Below are positions 44,622 through 55,233 of a stretch of 64,000 nt of DNA, piece after piece. This DNA comes from Liopterus haemorrhoidalis (lineage: Eukaryota; Arthropoda; Insecta; Coleoptera; Dytiscidae). The translations under genes were made by a program, and so were the position numbers. The stretch lies in assembly GCA_963971575.1 (NCBI GenBank), contig OZ020616.1, forward strand, positions 1,322,924-1,386,923, given 5' to 3'. The notes under the pieces were generated by a model that did no database searches, was not told the DNA's origin, and was given only the letters and a program-made list of their open reading frames with translations. How positions within the stretch are numbered: the stretch's first letter is position 1; the number at the start of each line of letters is the position of its first letter.

Positions 44622-44880
44622 GGCCCGGTTTTTCCACCTTCAGATAAAGTTCCAGGTAACTATCTGACAGATAAGGTTATTTGTAACTTCATCTGCTGAG
44701 TAAATGTCATCCCTTCTTTCTATACAAATGTATCTATCGGATAGTTATCTAACAGATAATGAGACTGACGTATTGGATTCACTGACTGGTATTGGCATTT
44801 ATTCAGCAGATGAAGTTATAAATAACCTTATCTGTCAGATAGTTACCTGGAACTTTATCTGAAGGTGGAAAGACCGGGCC
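44622..44880. mobile_element. 259-bp Harbinger-type MITE, copy 2
   Basis: Same length and almost the same sequence as 38763-39021, TAA-flanked. Recent activity is implied by the similarity. Confidence 0.93.
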
Positions 44881-44883
44881 TAA

Positions 44884-46612
44884 AAGAGTTTAAACAAAGC
44901 AATAAAACAATATATCTTCAGAGCTAAAGTTTCTTATTTAAATAATTATTGTAAATAAAAATTAAAAATATATGTATATATGAAGGTCTAAAAATTATAT
45001 CAATAACTTCTTCTTTGGGCACAATCAGCTGGGCTGTCTTTTGGCCTCACATTAGTCCTCTCTCTTGATCTGTTAACTGTCAAGTGTCAAAAGATATTTA
45101 TATGTCAGATAACCTAAAAAATATATAACTGCGTAAAAACAAATTACATGGAGAATTTTCTTCATAAAATCTACGCCAAGAATATAAATAAAAGTCTAAA
45201 TATGTAAATAATTACAAAATATATGAGAAAAATTAAATAATATAAATAATATATATTTCCAATGTACGACACTGAACATGTGTCAACTTGGACTAAAAAC
45301 AATATTTTTATAGTGTAATAGGGATGACGATCTAAACCAATCCGAAGCAAGGACAAACAGCTCCTATCTTCTTACACACATTTTTCTACTTTGAAATAGA
45401 CCATAGGTCTATTGATTTCTATTTGAAAATTATATTAAATCAAATTTCAGATTGATTGAATAAATTGCAACTGATCGTCGTGAGAAAGTTTTGTATGCAT
45501 CTCAGGAGTAAAGTGCATTAATCCCTCAAATGAAAATACCCTCGACTCGCTTCGGTAGTCTCGGGCATTATTTACATTCTCGGGATTAAACCACCACTTT
45601 ACTCCCTAGATACATAAATAACTATTATTCGAGAGGGTCGCGCATATTTTTGGTTTATATTTAACGCATTACGTCCAAACTATTCGTTATATAGTTGATT
45701 ATTCCATCGTTCATTGTAGCATATCCCAATGTAGTTATTTATGGTGGTGAGCCACGTGATGACGTTGTTTCAGTGAACACTTTCCAATCTGGCATTGAGC
45801 CGGCACGTAGCAGATTTTACCAGGTCAACAATATTACTGCAGCTTTCCCCTATTGTTACCCTTGGAACAAAATACGCAGTAACAGCTGGTTGTCACGTGA
45901 CATAATTCGATAAACGCACTAAATTCAACTACACATGTTTTTTTCATGCCCTTCTTTCACCACTCAATAATGGACGAAACCCCCAGAGAATAACAAAATC
46001 ATATTAAAGAAAATAAAGAATAAGATCAAAACGGAGAAGAAGTCTTTTATACTATACTTATCACTTAAATTTTAATAAAAATGTAGCCCGTAATACAAGA
46101 ACGTAATGTTGGTTACATATACAATAAGATTTAATATTTATTAAATACAAATGACAAGGAATATACTAAAGTACAAAAAGGTTAAAGTCAAATTTAAAAC
46201 TATTATTTATTTATTATTATTTTTTTTTTTTTTTGGTTAATGTTCCGTATTAGTCCACCAAAACTAGGCTTGTATGTTTAGAATGAATTATATTCTAACG
46301 TTATAAACGAGAAGGCACGGTCGTAAGAGTGGGGAGCCAATAGTAATCATTCATGCATCTGTAGTTGGCAGAGAAATACCCGTTTTTCACACGAGGAACG
46401 CCCGAATATAACTGATATTTTTTGAACTATTTATGAAGTTAATATTTTTCAAAATACGTATACTATAAATCTCATTGGAAACAGGTAAAAATTCCGTATG
46501 AGTACCTGCTCATATACGTCTAGCAAGTTTAAGTTTTTTCTGTCTAAAATTTTTGCTAACTAAACCTAACCTAATAAGTTTTATCATTGATTGTTTGCAT
46601 ATAGTGAAGATA
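44884..46612. other. No gene; short inverted repeats
   Basis: AGGAGTAAAGTGCATTAATC at about 45509 and GGATTAAACCACCACTTTAC at about 45582 are imperfect inverses and may be a tiny MITE. The frame 45695-45913 has no known motif. T-run at 46215. Confidence 0.4.
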
Positions 46613-46614
46613 TA

Positions 46615-47180
46615 ATGGGTGTTTTTTTTTAGAGGTATAGAACTTTAAATTGCAATAAAACAACGATGGATTATTCGATTGACATGAATTTTTTTTTATT
46701 CGAAAGATAATCTTGTGGCATTACATTTTAAATATGATTTTTGGCATATGACCGCCACGGCTGGCTCGGATGTAGTCCAATCTGGACGTCCAATTTTCGA
46801 TGACTTTTTCCAACATTTGTGGCTGTATATCGGCAATAACACGGCGAATGTTGTCTTCCAAATGGTCAAGCGTTTGTGGCTTATCCGCATAGGCCAATGA
46901 CTTTACATAGCCCCACAGAAAGTAGTCCAGCGGTGTTAAATCACAAGATCTTGGAGGCCAATTCACAGGTCCAAAACGTGAAATTAGGCGGTCACCAAAC
47001 GTGTCTTTCAATAAATCGATTGTGGCACGAGCTGTGTGACATGTTGCGCCGTCTTGTTGGTATGATTTAATGTAATGCCACAAAATTATCTTTCGAATAA
47101 AAAAAAATTCATGTCAATCGAATAATCCATCGTTGTTTTATTGCAATTTAAAGTTCTATACCTCTAAAAAAAACACCCGT
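46615..47180 (-). mobile_element. Tc1/mariner-superfamily deletion derivative, copy 1
   Basis: 566 bp, TA-flanked, with TIRs of ~110 bp (AGAGGTATAGAACTTTAAAT, CAACGATGGATTATTCGATT). The minus-strand frame 46721-47083 keeps YQQDGATCHTARATIDLLKD and WPPRSCDLTPLDYFLWGYVK, i.e. the second and third catalytic Asp, to the C-terminus IIFKM; everything before is deleted. The TIR overlaps the start of this frame. Confidence 0.92.
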
Positions 47181-47182
47181 TA

Positions 47183-48158
47183 TAAATGCTTTATACAGTT
47201 TTAATACATTTACATAATTTAGCACCTATGAATGCGACGAAAAACGGCATTTTCTATTTCAGACATAAAATTGGTAGGTCGGAATATATTGATATTTTTG
47301 AGAATTCTCTCTTTTAATAATGTTAATATTCTTCAAAATAAGTATACTATAAATCTCATTTAAACCATTTAAATGTGACTTAAAGCGTATAAATACTGAA
47401 ATTTTATTATTAAAGTTTTTCTTTAAAAATGCTAATAGGTGCTAAATGTTAACACTTATTAAATAATTGTTTGGATTTCGAAACGGATAACTATCAAGTA
47501 CTTATTTAGATTTCAGTTTTGAATAAAAATATTGGAAATGATAAAGTGTATCGTAAATGTTATGTTTTGAAAGAAACGGGCGGCGCTTCGCCAGGGCCTA
47601 ATCTCATTCCAACTAGCATACACGGTTTCTTTAACGAGTTGTCCGTGGTGGACTTATACGGAACATTAACCTTTTTTTTATTAAGGAGCGTTGGTTTTAA
47701 TCCCTACTACCAGCCTAAGTTTTCGCGCCCTCTTCCGTTTCCTGTTCGGGCGACTACCCGATTTGCTCTCTTCTTAATCTAGCGTGTGTGTGAGGGAATT
47801 ATCACTATCAGGTGTTGGATTCCCTTAAAGTTGTCTGGTGTCTGAAATCACCAGACTCCGGGCTGATTGCAAGTTATGGGAGAGATCGCAGTGGGATATG
47901 TCATCAACAGGTTTCAGAACTGTTAATAGGAAAACTTACTCTATTACATAATCTTACTTCATAAAAACTGACACAGATTCTACTGCAATTACTCCATATA
48001 TTGTATTGAGGGCATTCATACAAATGGCTTTGGAAATAAAAGCGCAAAATACCAGCTCGAAAACATATTAGTTCACCCATTCGCAATTTTAAACATTTTT
48101 ACTTGAAATGTGTAGAATCTGTATTATATAAAGTTGAAGGTTCTGTTTGTACATTGAT
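47183..48158. other. Unassigned; 87-codon frame
   Basis: The frame 47519-47782 (ETGGASPGPNLIPTSIHGFF...) has no recognised domain. The tail shows TGGTGTCTGAAATCACCAG, a small hairpin near 47837. Confidence 0.35.
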
Positions 48159-48256
48159 TACCGACCGCCAACATATATAAGGGAGGTATTGTGATCATAC
48201 GGATTTTGACATTTCGAGATTTCGATGGATCTCCACGAATTGAGGTCCCTACATAA

Positions 48257-48826
48257 TAGACCGGGAGCTCATGACAGTTTTTGGTCTCCGATTTCATACA
48301 GCATGCCTTTTGGAGGAGAGAATATTTACCCTGTGACAACAAAAAAGGGATGGTACTAAACCCCTGCACGCTTTCCGGTCATAGGGAAAATTGCATTTCC
48401 ACTTAAACACAAAATTTTTGTACTTTTCTCTGATTTAATATTGCTTGCCCTTTTGTCAAAAGAAAGTTATAACAAATTTAAAGTCTTTTAAATATATGCA
48501 TGCGATTCGGAGGGTCCCAAAGGGCTCAAACAGACATGTGATCTTGTAATAAAAATATATGATTTTCCGCGTTTTCATACAGCATGCCTATAATTAAAAA
48601 GACTTTAAATTTGTTATAACTTTCTTTTGACAAAAGGGCAAGCAATATTAAATCAGAGAAATACACAAAAATGTTGTGCAAATGGAAATGAAATTTTCCC
48701 TATGACCGGAAAGCGTGCAGGGGTTTAGTACCATCCCTTTTTTGTTGTCACAGGGTAAATATTCTCTCCTCCAAAAGGCATGCTGTATGAAATCGGAGAC
48801 CAAAAATGTCATGAGCTCCCGGTCTA
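48257..48826. mobile_element. Palindromic 570-bp element, copy 1
   Basis: Begins TAGACCGGGAGCTCATGACA and ends with its inverse. Arms of ~225 bp flank a ~115-bp centre. A 3-bp duplication TAA lies at 48254-48256 and 48827-48829, and the uninterrupted site is known from other family G copies (CTACATAACGTTTTGAC). No coding. Confidence 0.93.
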
Positions 48827-48894
48827 TAACGTTTTGACTATTTTTAGCATGATGTCTGTCGGTCTGTCTGTCCGTCTGTCTGTCTGTCTGTCTA

Positions 48895-48940
<46 letters not shown>

Positions 48941-49207
48941 GAAATTTTTATGAAACTTCATATTTAAGTTTTTGACATCAATGGCACGAGTTAACTAGAA
49001 ATGGGAGTTTACTCGTGTCGATTTTAAGATATTTGAGAATAATTAACAACAGGAATATTTCGAAAAAAAAAATTTAACAAAAGTTGCTATAAAAGCAATA
49101 ACTGACAACTTTTATTTGAGACATTTTTTTATGCAGGTTCGTTTCTATGGTTATCGTAAAATATAAATACACATTATGAAATTGTCAACGTAATATAATA
49201 CGTTGTT

Positions 49208-49340
49208 GACTGGCGTAGCGTAGTGGTAACACATGTGCTCTGCTTTGCTGAGGTCTCGGGTTCGAATCTCGTTCAGGCATGGAATTTTTCACAAATAAAA
49301 ATTGTCCTGGCTAATTGCCATGGCAGCAAAGGCCATCAAA

Positions 49341-49350
<10 letters not shown>
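49208..49350 (+). repeat. tRNA-derived SINE, copy 1
   Basis: Box A in GCGTAGTGGTAACACATG, box B GGGTTCGAATCTC at 49258-49270, then a body with TTGTCCTGGCTAATTGCC and an AT-repeat tail. Matches 62608-62768. Confidence 0.82.
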
Positions 49351-49371
<21 letters not shown>

Positions 49372-49482
49372 ATATCTTTTACAATAATAACTTTTCTGCT
49401 AGAATGTATTTTATACAAGTACTTTGTGATGGCGGTCGATCCCTGTGGTGGCCACAGCTGATTTTTTCTTATTGAATAATTT

Positions 49483-50062
49483 TTGTATGTAGCTTTTGTT
49501 TTTGCAAGAAGCGGTGCAAGCCAACCAGGAGAGCTGCATGTTAATTATGTGCCATATAAAGATATCTTACCGCTTATACAAAAATCTTTGCTAACAATAT
49601 GGCAACAAGAGTGGAACACCACTTCCCAACATAAAGGCTCTTTCCATCACTCTATTCAACCTTCCATCTCTATTAAACCCTGGTTTCATAATCTTCACCT
49701 TAATAAAAGAACTATCTCCACAATTTGCCGGATGCATTTTAATCATTGCTTTGTACACCTCCACAGAATACATGTACTAGATACAGCCCTGTGTGACTGC
49801 GGAGAACTTGGTACCGTAGACCATATGATATTTAATTGCCCCATCCACTATAACAAGTCTTCTTTACTTTACCTGCATTTATCAAAACTTCTTCCCACTC
49901 CTATTTCTATTAAAACTATCCTAACCAACCCCTCCCCAGCAGTTTGCAAGAAAATTATTGGTTTCCACAAGGAAACCAATTTAATTTATAAATAGTTAAA
50001 AAGCTATGCACTAGCGGAATGGTGACCTCACCAAAGCCAACAAATCAGAAGAAGAAGAAGAA
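49483..50062 (+). pseudogene. LINE C-terminal (RNase H and post-RNase H) fragment
   Basis: Frame to 49995 reads YKDILPLIQKSLLTIWQQEW, ISTICRMHFNHCFVHLHRIH, CDCGELGTVDHMIFNCPIHY and KKIIGFHKETNLIYK, typical of the C-terminal, Cys-rich part of Jockey-type ORF2. The tail has (GAA)n near 50050. 5' truncated. Confidence 0.85.
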
Positions 50063-50204
50063 ACTTTTTGTTTGTTTGTTTGATGACAATTAAGTTTGAC
50101 CATTTAGCAATACTCACGAGAGGCTGCCTGGCAATAAGCTTTTGAAAACTCGTTAAATAATTTTCGATTTATTCTCACTCTATTATGATATTTATAACTG
50201 AATA

Positions 50205-50773
50205 CAGTCGATTCTGATTAATTGGGACACATAGGGACTTCGGCATTTTGGCCCAATTAAGCGAATTTCACATAAAATTAAACAATGCATATTTTTCTTT
50301 CAATAATTTTATTTTATAAACTCTTGGACAAAACTATAAATTACACATAACCAAAAAATATAAACTTTTAAGAAAAAATAATAATAAACTCCAAAATAAA
50401 ATAATAAATAGGTACATACAATTTAATTCAATGCAAAAATGCGTCAAGTGTAGTCTGTCTTTTGATTTGTAACATTTCACTTCTACAAAATCAGTACAGG
50501 TATTCAGTGCGGATGTAGGGCTCCCTTCATTTCCTTCCTGCATAAAATAACGCTGTAACACGGCCATACATTTTTTTGCCTCCTGGTTGAGAATATGTGT
50601 AGCATAATATGTACTGTGATCTTAAATTTACTGTCCTAATTAAGCGGAATGTTGTCCCAATTAAACATGTAAATTTACTGTTGGTTCCTTGGTTTGGTTT
50701 CTGTTCTTTGAGATTTGGCCCAAATAAGCGGCCGCCCCAATCAAGCGGTGGCCCAATTAAGCGGAATCGTCTG
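50205..50773. mobile_element. pogo/Tigger-like deletion derivative
   Basis: Termini CAGTCGATTCTGATTAATTG and inverse CAATTAAGCGGAATCGTCTG, TA-flanked. AATTAAGCGG motifs repeat in the right half. The minus strand reads LQRYFMQEGNEGS ... LHLTHFCIEL, which resembles a pogo-type C-terminus. No catalytic core. Confidence 0.8.
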
Positions 50774-50775
50774 TA

Positions 50776-51626
50776 TATTGCGTTGATAATTGTTACAAAA
50801 AAAAATTTCTTTTCGTTTTCTTTTTTGGGTATTGCACAAACCAAAGCAAAAGCCGCCACTGCCTGCTCATTTTCCATTGTTGACATTTCGGAACATTAGT
50901 TTGTTGAAGGATGTTTTACAGGGCGTAATTTACTGCGCGTGGGCGACCGGTAGAAGGTAAAATACTCGTCTCTACTGTTTAATTAGCATGATTAGAAAGT
51001 TGTATTAAATGTTGAAAAGTTTAACAATAATTATCTCTATAAAATAAAAGTTTTGTTAAGAAACTCTGCGAGCGGCTTAGTGAGCACTTCCTCCAACTCA
51101 GCCACTCTTATTGATCGAGCATTTTATTAAAAAATTTAAATAATTCATTAAATAACATTAAGTTTTTATTAAAATATTTTATAATAGGTTTTTAATAACA
51201 CATAACTAATAAAAGGGCGCTGTGACGTATGACAAACTATTAATGGACTTGAATAAGTCATTGGTTGGTTAATTAATGTATTGATGCAGTCTCCCATTAA
51301 GCCCCTCCCCTTAAATAATTCAAATCATTTACATTATAATTTCGCAATTTATAGTTTCAATAATTTGTTGCTAATCACTGGCGGCTTTTGCTTTGCTTTG
51401 TCTGTTTGCGTAAACCACAAAATAGACAACGAAAAAATATAACCTCTCACTATAATTACTAACTTCGTGAACCACAGTAACAAGGAATTCATGACCAATA
51501 GATATTTTTTAAATTGTGAATGGTACTGTCTGTCTACTTCTTCTTCTTTTGAGCACTGTTAGTCGTTGAATTTTAGCCTCACTCAAATAAGACCACCAAC
51601 TCGATCTGTTCATTGTTAGGTCTTTC
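50776..51626. other. Mostly unassigned
   Basis: 50776-50886 on the minus strand reads MSTMENEQAVAAFALVCAIP then a Lys-rich run, which could be the start of a Harbinger-type protein into which the pogo element inserted; weak. About 51555-51625 shares short matches with 45030 and 2050. Confidence 0.35.
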
Positions 51627-51917
51627 CCTGGACCCTTATTCACCTGATTTATCCCCTAACGACTTTTTTGTGTTCCCCAATGTCAAACAAAAAATGCTTG
51701 GGCAGCGATTTTCATCACCTCAAGAAGCTGTTGAAGCCTTCTAAAACCATGTTTTTGAGATACCAACTTCAGAGTGGAAAAAATGTTTCGAGAATTGGTT
51801 TAAACGCATTCAAACGTGTATAAACCTTGAAGGCGAATATTTTGAAAAGAAATAAAACAGTTAGTTCCAAAAAAAAAAAAAAAATCTTAGTTTTTGTAAC
51901 AAGGTAGCCCTTGTATA
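51627..51917 (+). pseudogene. mariner family A, 3' end
   Basis: Reads YSPDLSPNDFFVFPNVKQKM-type sequence, then WKKCFENWFKRIQTCINLEG and a stop, followed by the 3' TIR AAGGTAGCCCTTGTA. Third catalytic Asp retained; the rest is gone. Confidence 0.85.
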
Positions 51918-51938
51918 AATATAACTTTCCTAACTTAA

Positions 51939-52446
51939 CCCTTTACCGCATAGTGTGCCATATATGGTACATTCCGATTTTTATTTTTTATTTTACTTTT
52001 AAAACTGAATCAGAACGTTACTTCATGAATGTTCATATATGCCACATACACAGCAATGGATCCTGCAGTATCTCAAGTAATAGGCTGCAATAGATTTGAG
52101 GATATCAAGCGGAATTTGCACTTCAACCATAACTCTGAATTTATTGAGAAAGGACAACTAGAATATACGACCTTTTCTTTCAAAAATTCGAGGGCGACTG
52201 CTTTTAATCCCTAATGAAGAACACCTAGCAATTGACGAGCAAATAATACGGAATCATTTTCTTTTGTAACATAATGTACAATCATAATGTTCTATGTATG
52301 GCACAAACCCTAAATTATTATTTTTTCATAAAAATAATAATTAATATTTTAAATATATTTTTTAATTAATTTTTCTATCAATAAGAACCAATTCCTAATG
52401 CTCATGAATTATTTCAACCAAAAATAAAAATTCATGCAGTAAAGGG
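51939..52446 (+). mobile_element. piggyBac element, internally deleted
   Basis: TTAA at 51935-51938 and 52447-52450 flanks inverse termini CCCTTTACCGCATAG and CATGCAGTAAAGGG. Inside, 52045-52250 reads VIGCNRFEDIKRNLHFNHNS and, after a shift, PNEEHLAIDEQII, the block holding the first catalytic Asp of piggyBac transposases. The remaining coding region is deleted. Confidence 0.92.
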
Positions 52447-52450
52447 TTAA

Positions 52451-53078
52451 TTATGTTAGCAGTTTACTTATAAATATATAAACATGTATAAAGTATATCT
52501 GTGGTATTGTTTTACTATAGAGGTTGGGGGGGGGGGGGCTAAAATAAAACTTCGTACAGAAGTGTCATTACCCACGAGTCTGCTGTGATAAATTATTTTT
52601 AATTTTGAATGCAGGGCAAGTGCCCTGTGCGCATATCGGTGTATGGTGGTTGATCGGCTTGTTCAAAGTGAATTTTTACCAATTTTCTATATAAAAAAGT
52701 AAAGCTTGTCGTCGTCTGTAAATTAGATTGTGGTTCAAAGTGTTTAACATGGTGATAATTTCCAGTGAATTTTTTTGCAATGGTGTGACGTAGGTTGAGT
52801 TGGCTTGGGGCGCGTGGAGACCGACTGCTTATTGAGTCAAGTCGAGCGTGAACTGCACGCAATAACACGCACAGTCACGCACGTCACACTTCCCTCCCCC
52901 GTACCACCACTTCACACCGTCGAGGAACACAAATTAATACCGAATTTAGAATGTATAGTTGCAAAATCAAGTAACAAAAATTAAAAAACTGCGTTAAAAT
53001 TTGTGGAAGACTTTAGAGAAAGGAAATGTTTATGGAATACCTCGTTGATTCCTTCGAGATATCCATTTTATTGTCACT
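52451..53078. other. No gene recognised
   Basis: G-run at 52527. A GC-richer stretch at 52780-52920 contains CACGCACAGTCACGCACGTC. The minus-strand frame at 52599-52868 has no known motif. Confidence 0.4.
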
Positions 53079-53235
53079 TACACGAGAGCTACCTTTTTTT
53101 AGTTTTTACAAAAACTAAGAAATATTTTTTTTTGTTTTTTGAATTAACTGTTTTATTGTTTTTTTTTGTCGATGACTTCTGGCAAACAAATTGTTGTATA
53201 CCATTTAACATTAACTGTTCTCCGATTCTCTAAAG

Positions 53236-54119
53236 CAGTGTTTCCTAACCGACGGTCCACTAGATTTTTTTGCCGGTCCGCAGAATTATTTTTTTGTGCA
53301 AGTTTATAAAAATTATGTTAATTTATAAAATACAACAATAATTACTTTCCACACGATACATATATCAAAAACATTATGTTAGTGGTAATGGGTGTTTTTT
53401 TTTAGAGGTATAGAACTTTAAATTGCAATAAAACAACGATGGATTATTCGATTGACATGAATTTTTTTTTATTCGAAAGATAATCTTGTGGCATAACATT
53501 TTAAATATGATTTCTGGCATATGACCGCCACGGCTGGCTCGGATGTAGTCCAATCTGGACGTCCAATTTTCGATGACTTTTTCCAACATTTGTGGCCGTA
53601 TATCGGCAATAACACGGCGAATGTTGTCTTCCAAATGGTCAAGCGTTTGTGGCTTATCCGCATAGACCAATGACTTTACATATCCCCACAGAAAGTAGTC
53701 CAGCGGTGTTAAATCACAAGATCTTGGAGGCCAATTCACAGGTCCAAAACGTGAAATTAGGCGGTCACCAAACGTGTCTTTCAATAAAGCGATTGTGGCA
53801 CGAGCTGTGTGACATGTTGCGCCCTCTTGTTGGTATGATTTAATGTAATGCCACAAGATTACCTTTCGAATAAAAAAAAATTCATGTCAATCGAATAATC
53901 CATCGTTGTTTTATTGCAATTTAAAGCTCTATACCTCTAAAAAAACACCCGTTACATTTTATTACCTTAAGTCCTGAAAGGGTTAAAAAGTATTGTTGTA
54001 ATCAGTGCAAAACAAAATATAAAACTTTTGCGATACACATTAATTTCTAAACTTGCCGGTCCGCGATTTTGTTCTAGATCGGTTGCCAGTCCGCCTTGAA
54101 AAAAGGTTGGGAAACCCTG
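53236..54119. mobile_element. hAT element in mariner, non-autonomous
   Basis: Termini CAGTGTTTCCTAACCGACGG and inverse GGTTGGGAAACCCTG, TSD CTCTAAAG at 53228-53235 and 54120-54127. About 320 bp of its own sequence plus a 565-bp Tc1-like insertion. The GCCGGTCCGC motif occurs near both ends. Confidence 0.92.
53388..53952 (-). mobile_element. Tc1/mariner-superfamily deletion derivative, copy 2
   Basis: 565 bp, TA-flanked, almost identical to 46615-47180 including the same internal deletion. The frame 53485-53856 carries YQQEGATCHTARATIALLKD: the second catalytic Asp is now Glu (QQEG instead of QQDG). Shared structure shows that the deleted form itself was mobilised. Confidence 0.93.
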
Positions 54120-54840
54120 CTCTAAAGGAATGGATGCGACATGTCCAGTACAACCGAAGAAACAAGCGATTTTCTTGGAAGTGCTTCGTAAACGAACAAC
54201 TTTTGTGGGTTTCGGTTCATCTTGGAAGACCCAAACAGTGGATTGTTGCTTAGTTTCCGGTTCATATGAATAAATCCATGTTTCGTCACCTGTAACGATG
54301 TTGTATACGGATTTTGCAGTGCCTAGGTTGAATTTTTTAAGCATTCCCTTACACTAATCAACACGAGCCTTTTTATGAGCTTCGGTCAAATTATACGGAA
54401 TCCATCGGGAACAGATCTTTTTCAAAGCTAAATGTTCATGCAAAACCGTATTGCAGTCTGCGATATGCCAAAGGATGCCTCTGTTTCACGGTAAGTCACA
54501 TACCGATCTTCTTCAATCATTTTGCGCACAGCATCGATGTTTTTTTGAATCACAACCGATTTTGGTCGACCTTCACGAGATTCATCACGAACGCACGACC
54601 ACGACGAAGTTCTGCAAACCAATTGTTAACAGTCTTTTCTGATGGTGCTTCATTACCAAAAGATGAACAAAGTGAATCTATACATTGTTGTTGAGTTAAC
54701 GAAAACCTTCACGATTAATATCCATTTTTTCACAAACTTGTTTTTTTTAACACTCACTTTCAATAAAGTACCCGGTCAATTTATAAGCTGCCACTGATTT
54801 CACAATAACAAATGTAAAATTTGACGAATATAGTAATGAC

Positions 54841-55167
54841 TAGGGTGACCATTCGTCCCGCATTTTAACATTTTGTCCCGTATTAAGATGCGTCCCGCAA
54901 AAGTCCCGCAAAAGTCCCGCATTTTAACATTTTGTCCCGCATTTGGATTTGGGAGGTGAGGACCTTGTTTTTTGCTCTTCACTTGGATTTGGGAGGTGAG
55001 GACCTTTTTTTGCTCTTCACTTGAATTTGGGAGGTGAAGATCTTTTTTTGTTCTTCACTTGGATTTGGGAGGTGAGGACCTTTTTTTTGCTCTTCACTTG
55101 GATTTCAGAGATGAGGACCTTTTTTTGCTCCGTCCCGCATTGCCTTCTTAAGATAATGGTCACCCTA
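54841..55167. mobile_element. hAT-like MITE whose interior is a minisatellite
   Basis: Termini TAGGGTGACCAT and inverse ATGGTCACCCTA. Flanks GTAATGAC and GAAATAAC are an 8-bp TSD with two changes; the uninterrupted mariner sequence is seen at 58935-58960. Subterminal TCCCGCATTTTAACATTTTG repeats, then the minisatellite. Non-coding. Confidence 0.85.
54949..55130 (+). repeat. ~40-bp minisatellite GGGAGGTGAGGACC...GCTCTTCACTTGGATTT
   Basis: Five units, each a GGGAGGTGAGGACC block, a T-run and GCTCTTCACTTGGATTT. Related units lie at 12511-12610 and 27900-27984. Confidence 0.9.
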
Positions 55168-55233
55168 GAAATAACACATTTCAATATTGCCATCTAGTGA
55201 TCGTTTGTAAAAACATAAAAGGTAACCCTTGTA

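Larger units (their letters stand above)
48159..49465 (-). repeat. Dispersed repeat family G, copy G (with two insertions)
   Basis: Conserved tail at 48159-48256, then a palindromic element, then the microsatellite (TCTG)n at 48852-48938, the TTCATATTTAAG block, a SINE, and the far segment TGTGATGGCGGTCGAT / GTGGCCACAGCTG at 49427-49460. Longest copy here. Confidence 0.85.
53079..55233 (-). mobile_element. mariner family A, copy with hAT, Tc1-like and MITE insertions
   Basis: 5' end (right) ...GGTAACCCTTGTA matches the tip at 34198; 3' end (left) CGAGAGCTACCTTTT. Decoding right to left gives ESREGRPKSVVIQKNIDAVR, YVTYRETEASFGISQTAIRF, NIVTGDETWIYSYEPETK (first Asp) and KIACFFGCTGHVASIPLE, then a hAT insertion, then a short piece and a deletion to the 3' end. 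Several frameshifts; the second and third Asp are lost. Confidence 0.9.

Noticed and set aside
45695..45913. 72-codon frame MIIPSFIVAYPNVVIYGGEP...
   Set aside because: Reasonable composition but no match to a known family and no splice or UTR signals; left as unassigned.
47519..47782. 87-codon frame ETGGASPGPNLIPTS...
   Set aside because: No family recognised, start not supported; probably chance or an unrecognised TE piece.
49208..49280. Functional tRNA gene
   Set aside because: Boxes A and B are present, but no acceptor-stem pairing was evident, and the body and tail match a dispersed SINE.
50609..50899. 96-codon plus-strand frame
   Set aside because: Antisense to the pogo-like right end and the AAFALVCAIP frame; composition reflects AATTAAGCGG repeats.
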